In this document: positions 62,301-64,000 of the stretch, one piece after another
Layout: each line of letters starts with the position of its first letter
How positions within the stretch are numbered: the first letter of the stretch is position 1
Assembly: GCF_964275005.1 (NCBI RefSeq)
Contig: NC_092702.1
Location: 1,651,501 to 1,715,500 of the forward strand
Reading direction: 5' to 3'
Length of the DNA: 64,000 bases
Source: Diadema setosum
Lineage: Eukaryota > Echinodermata > Echinoidea > Diadematoida > Diadematidae
Program-made: the position numbers and the translations under genes
The notes under the pieces: model-generated
The model's input: only the letters and a program-made list of their open reading frames with translations
Database searches by the model: none
What the model was told of the DNA's origin: nothing

Positions 62301-63686
62301 ACATTCATACCCATTTAAGATGTGAGTAATAAAGGCAAACAAGACGGCAACACAGTTCATTGTGATAAATGAGTGACACACTGTAACTAATTAATTGTGT
62401 TTGTGAGAAATTAGTTCACTGGGTTGATCTTGTGTGAGTCTACACCTATAGCAGTAAGTGCAAGCTTTTTTTTTTTATATATATAGTCTGTGCTGATAGC
62501 CTAGAATAAGTCAGCTTGGATGATATGAAATATTGTAGAAAGTTTCAATACTTTCACTGACAGTAAAATCATTGTTATGAGAGGTATCACATGGTGATTA
62601 TCACATAGTTTTGAAGGTTGACTCATTCATTTCTATATACCCCAAAGGTGTTAACATCATTGTTAGTAAGTGTCTGTGCCAAATAACAGTCCTACCTGTC
62701 ATATCTGGTAATTATTTCCACATTATCGTAATTGTATGGTGCTAAATTCACACTTCACTGACAATCTAATGTAGATACAGGGATATTTCATGAGACATGT
62801 ACACTTGTAAACCTTTGTTTCAAGATCATTAAAATGATATCATTGTTTAAATCTAAATCTATTTAGGAGATCAAGATTGAAGGCAGCTGAGATCTGTGAC
62901 TTGTTAAAAGTCATCATTCTTGTGGTGTGCACATATCTGTTGGATAAGCTAGACATATCCATGCTGTATCACATCGTGAGAGGCCAAGCGGTCATCAAGC
63001 TCTACATTATCTACAACATGCTGGAGGTAAGGCTAGCACCAAGAAGTACGCATGATTATAATTTGATATCTTCATTTCTTAGGTTATGAGGAATTTATTG
63101 CAGTTACAAAAGATCAATCAAAGTGCTATATGTATTGTATGTTTATCATGCAGAATTTGGAGTTAAGTGTGTCAGTGGGTGTTTTGAAGAATTGTTCGTG
63201 GTGATTTTAGCAGAAGTCATCAGGTTTTCAGTGTAGTGAATTTTGACAAAGGGGTCATCAGACTTTTACCAAATTTACAAGATGAAAAAACGAACAATAT
63301 TTCAGGTATCAATTTCATGTGGTATGCAGTTTGACATATTATATTGAGTTCCTTTTTCCCTGCCTGTATGCTTTTGTTTCTCTTTCCTGTCTGTCTCTCT
63401 ATCTATCTGTCTGTATGTCTATCTATATCTATCAATCTATTTGTCTGTCTGTCCATCTGTTAATCTGTCTGTCTGTCAATCTATATGTTTATCTGTCCAT
63501 AACTGTCTGTCTATCGATATGACTGTCTGTCTGTCTGTTTGTCTTTGTAGGTGGCAGACAAGCTGTTTTCTTCAGTTGGACAGGACATCCTGGATGCCCT
63601 CTTCTGGACAGCGACCGAGGAGCGAGACAAGAAGCGGGATCATCTAGGGATTGTCCCTCACCTACTCATGGCCATCATCTATGTCA
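53166..63686 (+). CDS. TAPT1: TAPT1, 5' part of gene (5 coding exons, continues off window)
   Basis: TAPT1 (DUF747 family) is a multi-pass membrane protein; human mutations affect skeletal development and ciliary/Golgi function. Spliced exons 53166-53358, 56048-56178, 61779-61897, 62867-63026 and 63551-about 63686 give 246 residues. All phases agree. After a low-complexity acidic N-terminus the match is strong: SYLSTELTRGYVLENDEARY, ERVYTFIRVPKELEK, FFLCMDAFLFIFTFLPLR, AAEICDLLKVIILVVCTYLL, YHIVRGQAVIKLYIIYNMLE, VADKLFSSVGQDILDALFWT. Transmembrane segments lie in exons 3 and 4. The C-terminal half lies beyond the right edge. Most of intron 2 is a 4.79-kb transposon. Confidence 0.95.
53542..53728 (+). 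mobile_element. CAGGGCTGCCAAC-ended MITE, copy 2
   Basis: A 187-bp copy closely similar to 52319-52495, same orientation, in TAPT1 intron 1. It starts CAGCGCTGCCAACATTGG and ends GAGTTGGCAGCCCTG. The high similarity implies both inserted fairly recently. Confidence 0.92.
53880..54673. mobile_element. TTAGGGTAA-ended element with GACCGAATACTGG motifs
   Basis: Left TTAGGGTAAAACCCCCAGTG then TTCGGTCA pairs with TGACCGAATACTGGTACTCT then TACCCTAA. The inside repeats GACCGAATACYGG and AATACGGTC several times. It is 794 bp with no transposase. Located in TAPT1 intron 1. Confidence 0.8.
55488..55896. mobile_element. TGCAGAGACT-ended element
   Basis: TGCAGAGACTTCAGCCCC at the left pairs with TTGGAGTCTCTGCA at the right. 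Inner GGGAG/CTCCC and GTGAGA motifs are also paired. It is about 409 bp, in TAPT1 intron 1, ending about 150 bp before exon 2. Confidence 0.65.
56048..56178 (+). CDS. TAPT1: TAPT1 coding exon 2
   Basis: Residues 65-108: LSFWSYLSTELTRGYVLEND followed by EARYMQKRERVYTFIRVPKE. It aligns closely with human LSLLRFLSAELTRGYFLEHN. Acceptor AATCCAG has a poor pyrimidine tract. The donor AAG|GTTTGTGAG is immediately followed by the inserted transposon. Confidence 0.95.
56192..60981. mobile_element. 4.79-kb CAGGGCTGCACACT-ended element carrying a satellite array
   Basis: Ends CAGGGCTGCACACTAACCC and GCGCCAGTGTGCAGCCCTG, flanked by an identical 7-bp GAGAATG (56185-56191 and 60982-60988), a likely target duplication. 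Sub-terminal GGTCCGAC/ACCGGT motifs are abundant at both ends. Nearly all of the interior is a tandem array (next entry). No transposase is recognisable; the minus-strand 170-codon ORF at 60231-60743 lacks any domain. hAT-like ends. A short, older relative lies in PI4K2 intron 3 at 21957-22320. Confidence 0.88.
56560..60230 (+). repeat. Satellite array, about 19 monomers of about 189 bp with trimeric higher-order units
   Basis: Each monomer carries GATGCACGCGCCAAAAGGGG, TTTATTTTTCTCCCGATAAT, CTTCGCATTTCGTACATGCG, CGACACGGCCGAATTCACGA, TCCTTTTTGCGCCTATTTCT and TCAGCGGGATTGCGATGATT, with variants. Monomer starts lie near 56633, 56814, 57009, 57197, 57393, 57589, 57765, 57960, 58152, 58332, 58526, 58717, 58897, 59091, 59281, 59460, 59658, 59850 and 60040. 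Between about 57390 and 59460 a three-monomer unit of 565-567 bp repeats with near identity, whereas adjacent monomers differ much more. Repeated 64-65 codon ORFs are by-products. Confidence 0.93.
60989..61778 (+). other. TAPT1 intron 2, 3' remainder
   Basis: About 790 bp of original intron after the transposon. A CAGTT/CAATT pentamer run at 61627-61645 resembles a minus-strand LINE tail. No exon. Confidence 0.55.
61779..61897 (+). CDS. TAPT1: TAPT1 coding exon 3
   Basis: Residues 109-147: MMTYGFFLCMDAFLFIFTFL then PLRAVIALLRCVTIPC, a membrane-spanning segment matching human LMVFGIFLCLDAFLYVFTLLP. Acceptor TCTTCCTAAAG, donor AG|GTAAGA, phase 0 to phase 2. Confidence 0.96.
62867..63026 (+). 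CDS. TAPT1: TAPT1 coding exon 4
   Basis: One base completes Arg148; residues 149-201 follow, including AAEICDLLKVIILVVCTYLL and YHIVRGQAVIKLYIIYNMLE, the most conserved block of the family. Acceptor TCTATTTAG, donor GAG|GTAAGG, ends phase 0. Confidence 0.97.
63385..63545 (+). repeat. TCTG/TCTA microsatellite
   Basis: Imperfect (TCTG)n/(TCTA)n run that forms the pyrimidine-rich tract directly before the exon 5 acceptor. Confidence 0.93.
63551..63686 (+). CDS. TAPT1: TAPT1 coding exon 5
   Basis: Residues 202-246: VADKLFSSVGQDILDALFWT, ATEERDKKRDHLGIVPHLLM, AIIYV. Acceptor TTTGTAG. The donor is ambiguous: GTCAGT at 63683 or GTATCC at 63687. The second keeps the conserved Val of the YV motif within this exon (phase 1), so I prefer it; both are weak. 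Confidence 0.88.
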
Positions 63687-64000
63687 GTATCCTTTCATGC
63701 AGCAAGGAGGACCAATGTGCATTCAATTTAAATTTTGAGCTTAAATCGCTTGTTTTTAAGCCTTTTTTTTAATAGTTCTGACAAGTTTACTGTCCCATTT
63801 AACTCACATGGCCAATATCTATATCAGTATTCTCTTCATGCAGTAATGGGTGCAACTTACTAGGTTTTCAGAAGGAAAAGTGCTATTCTCATGTTCGACT
63901 GTGTTCATCAGTTCTTTGAGATGTAGAGTGGCCACAATCAAGAAAATCCTCGGAAAAGAGCACTTTTAAGAGCAATGCTAAAATCAGGGAGTGTGGTTCT
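63687..64000 (+). other. TAPT1 intron 5 (partial) with exon-end duplicate
   Basis: Contains at about 63802-63844 a near copy of the 3' end of exon 5 and its splice junction (CATGGCCAATATCTATATCAG against CATGGCCATCATCTATGTCAG). The window ends inside the intron. Confidence 0.6.

Overview
The window is animal nuclear DNA: AT-rich, with multi-exon genes using GT-AG introns, long introns, dense microsatellites and many short inverted-repeat transposons. The two recognisable genes (PI4K2 and TAPT1) are close to their vertebrate counterparts, and the repeat style (TA- and TTAA-flanked MITEs, CAGGG-ended elements, tRNA-derived SINEs, LINEs with short tandem tails) resembles a marine invertebrate deuterostome. 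An echinoderm or hemichordate is my best guess; this is inference and the species is not determined.

Layout. (1) 1-5.84 kb: the 3' end of an unidentified plus-strand gene, visible as one phase 1-1 EGF-like exon (4256-4351) and a probable last exon with stop (5766-5839). (2) 5.84-18.4 kb: no recognised host gene; MITEs, a 5'-truncated LINE with a readable reverse-transcriptase C-terminus (about 11690-12710), and a tandemly repeated CAGTGGCG-ended element (16443 to about 17880). (3) 18.4-42.15 kb: a complete type II phosphatidylinositol 4-kinase gene, eight coding exons, 505 codons, all junctions in phase; intron 1 holds an unexplained 187-codon ORF. (4) 42.15-53.1 kb: intergenic, with several transposon families between 48.1 and 52.6 kb. 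(5) 53.17 kb to the right edge: the first five coding exons of TAPT1, same strand, continuing off the window. TAPT1 intron 2 is mostly a 4.79-kb inverted-repeat element filled with a satellite of about 189-bp units, part of it in trimeric higher-order form.

PI4K2 makes PI4P on endosomal and trans-Golgi membranes; TAPT1 is a multi-pass membrane protein linked in vertebrates to axial patterning and cilium or Golgi function. I see no direct functional coupling in the sequence. The least explained items are the intron-1 ORF, the satellite-filled transposon 13 nt from a splice donor, and a change in the normally CCPCC palmitoylation motif of PI4K2.
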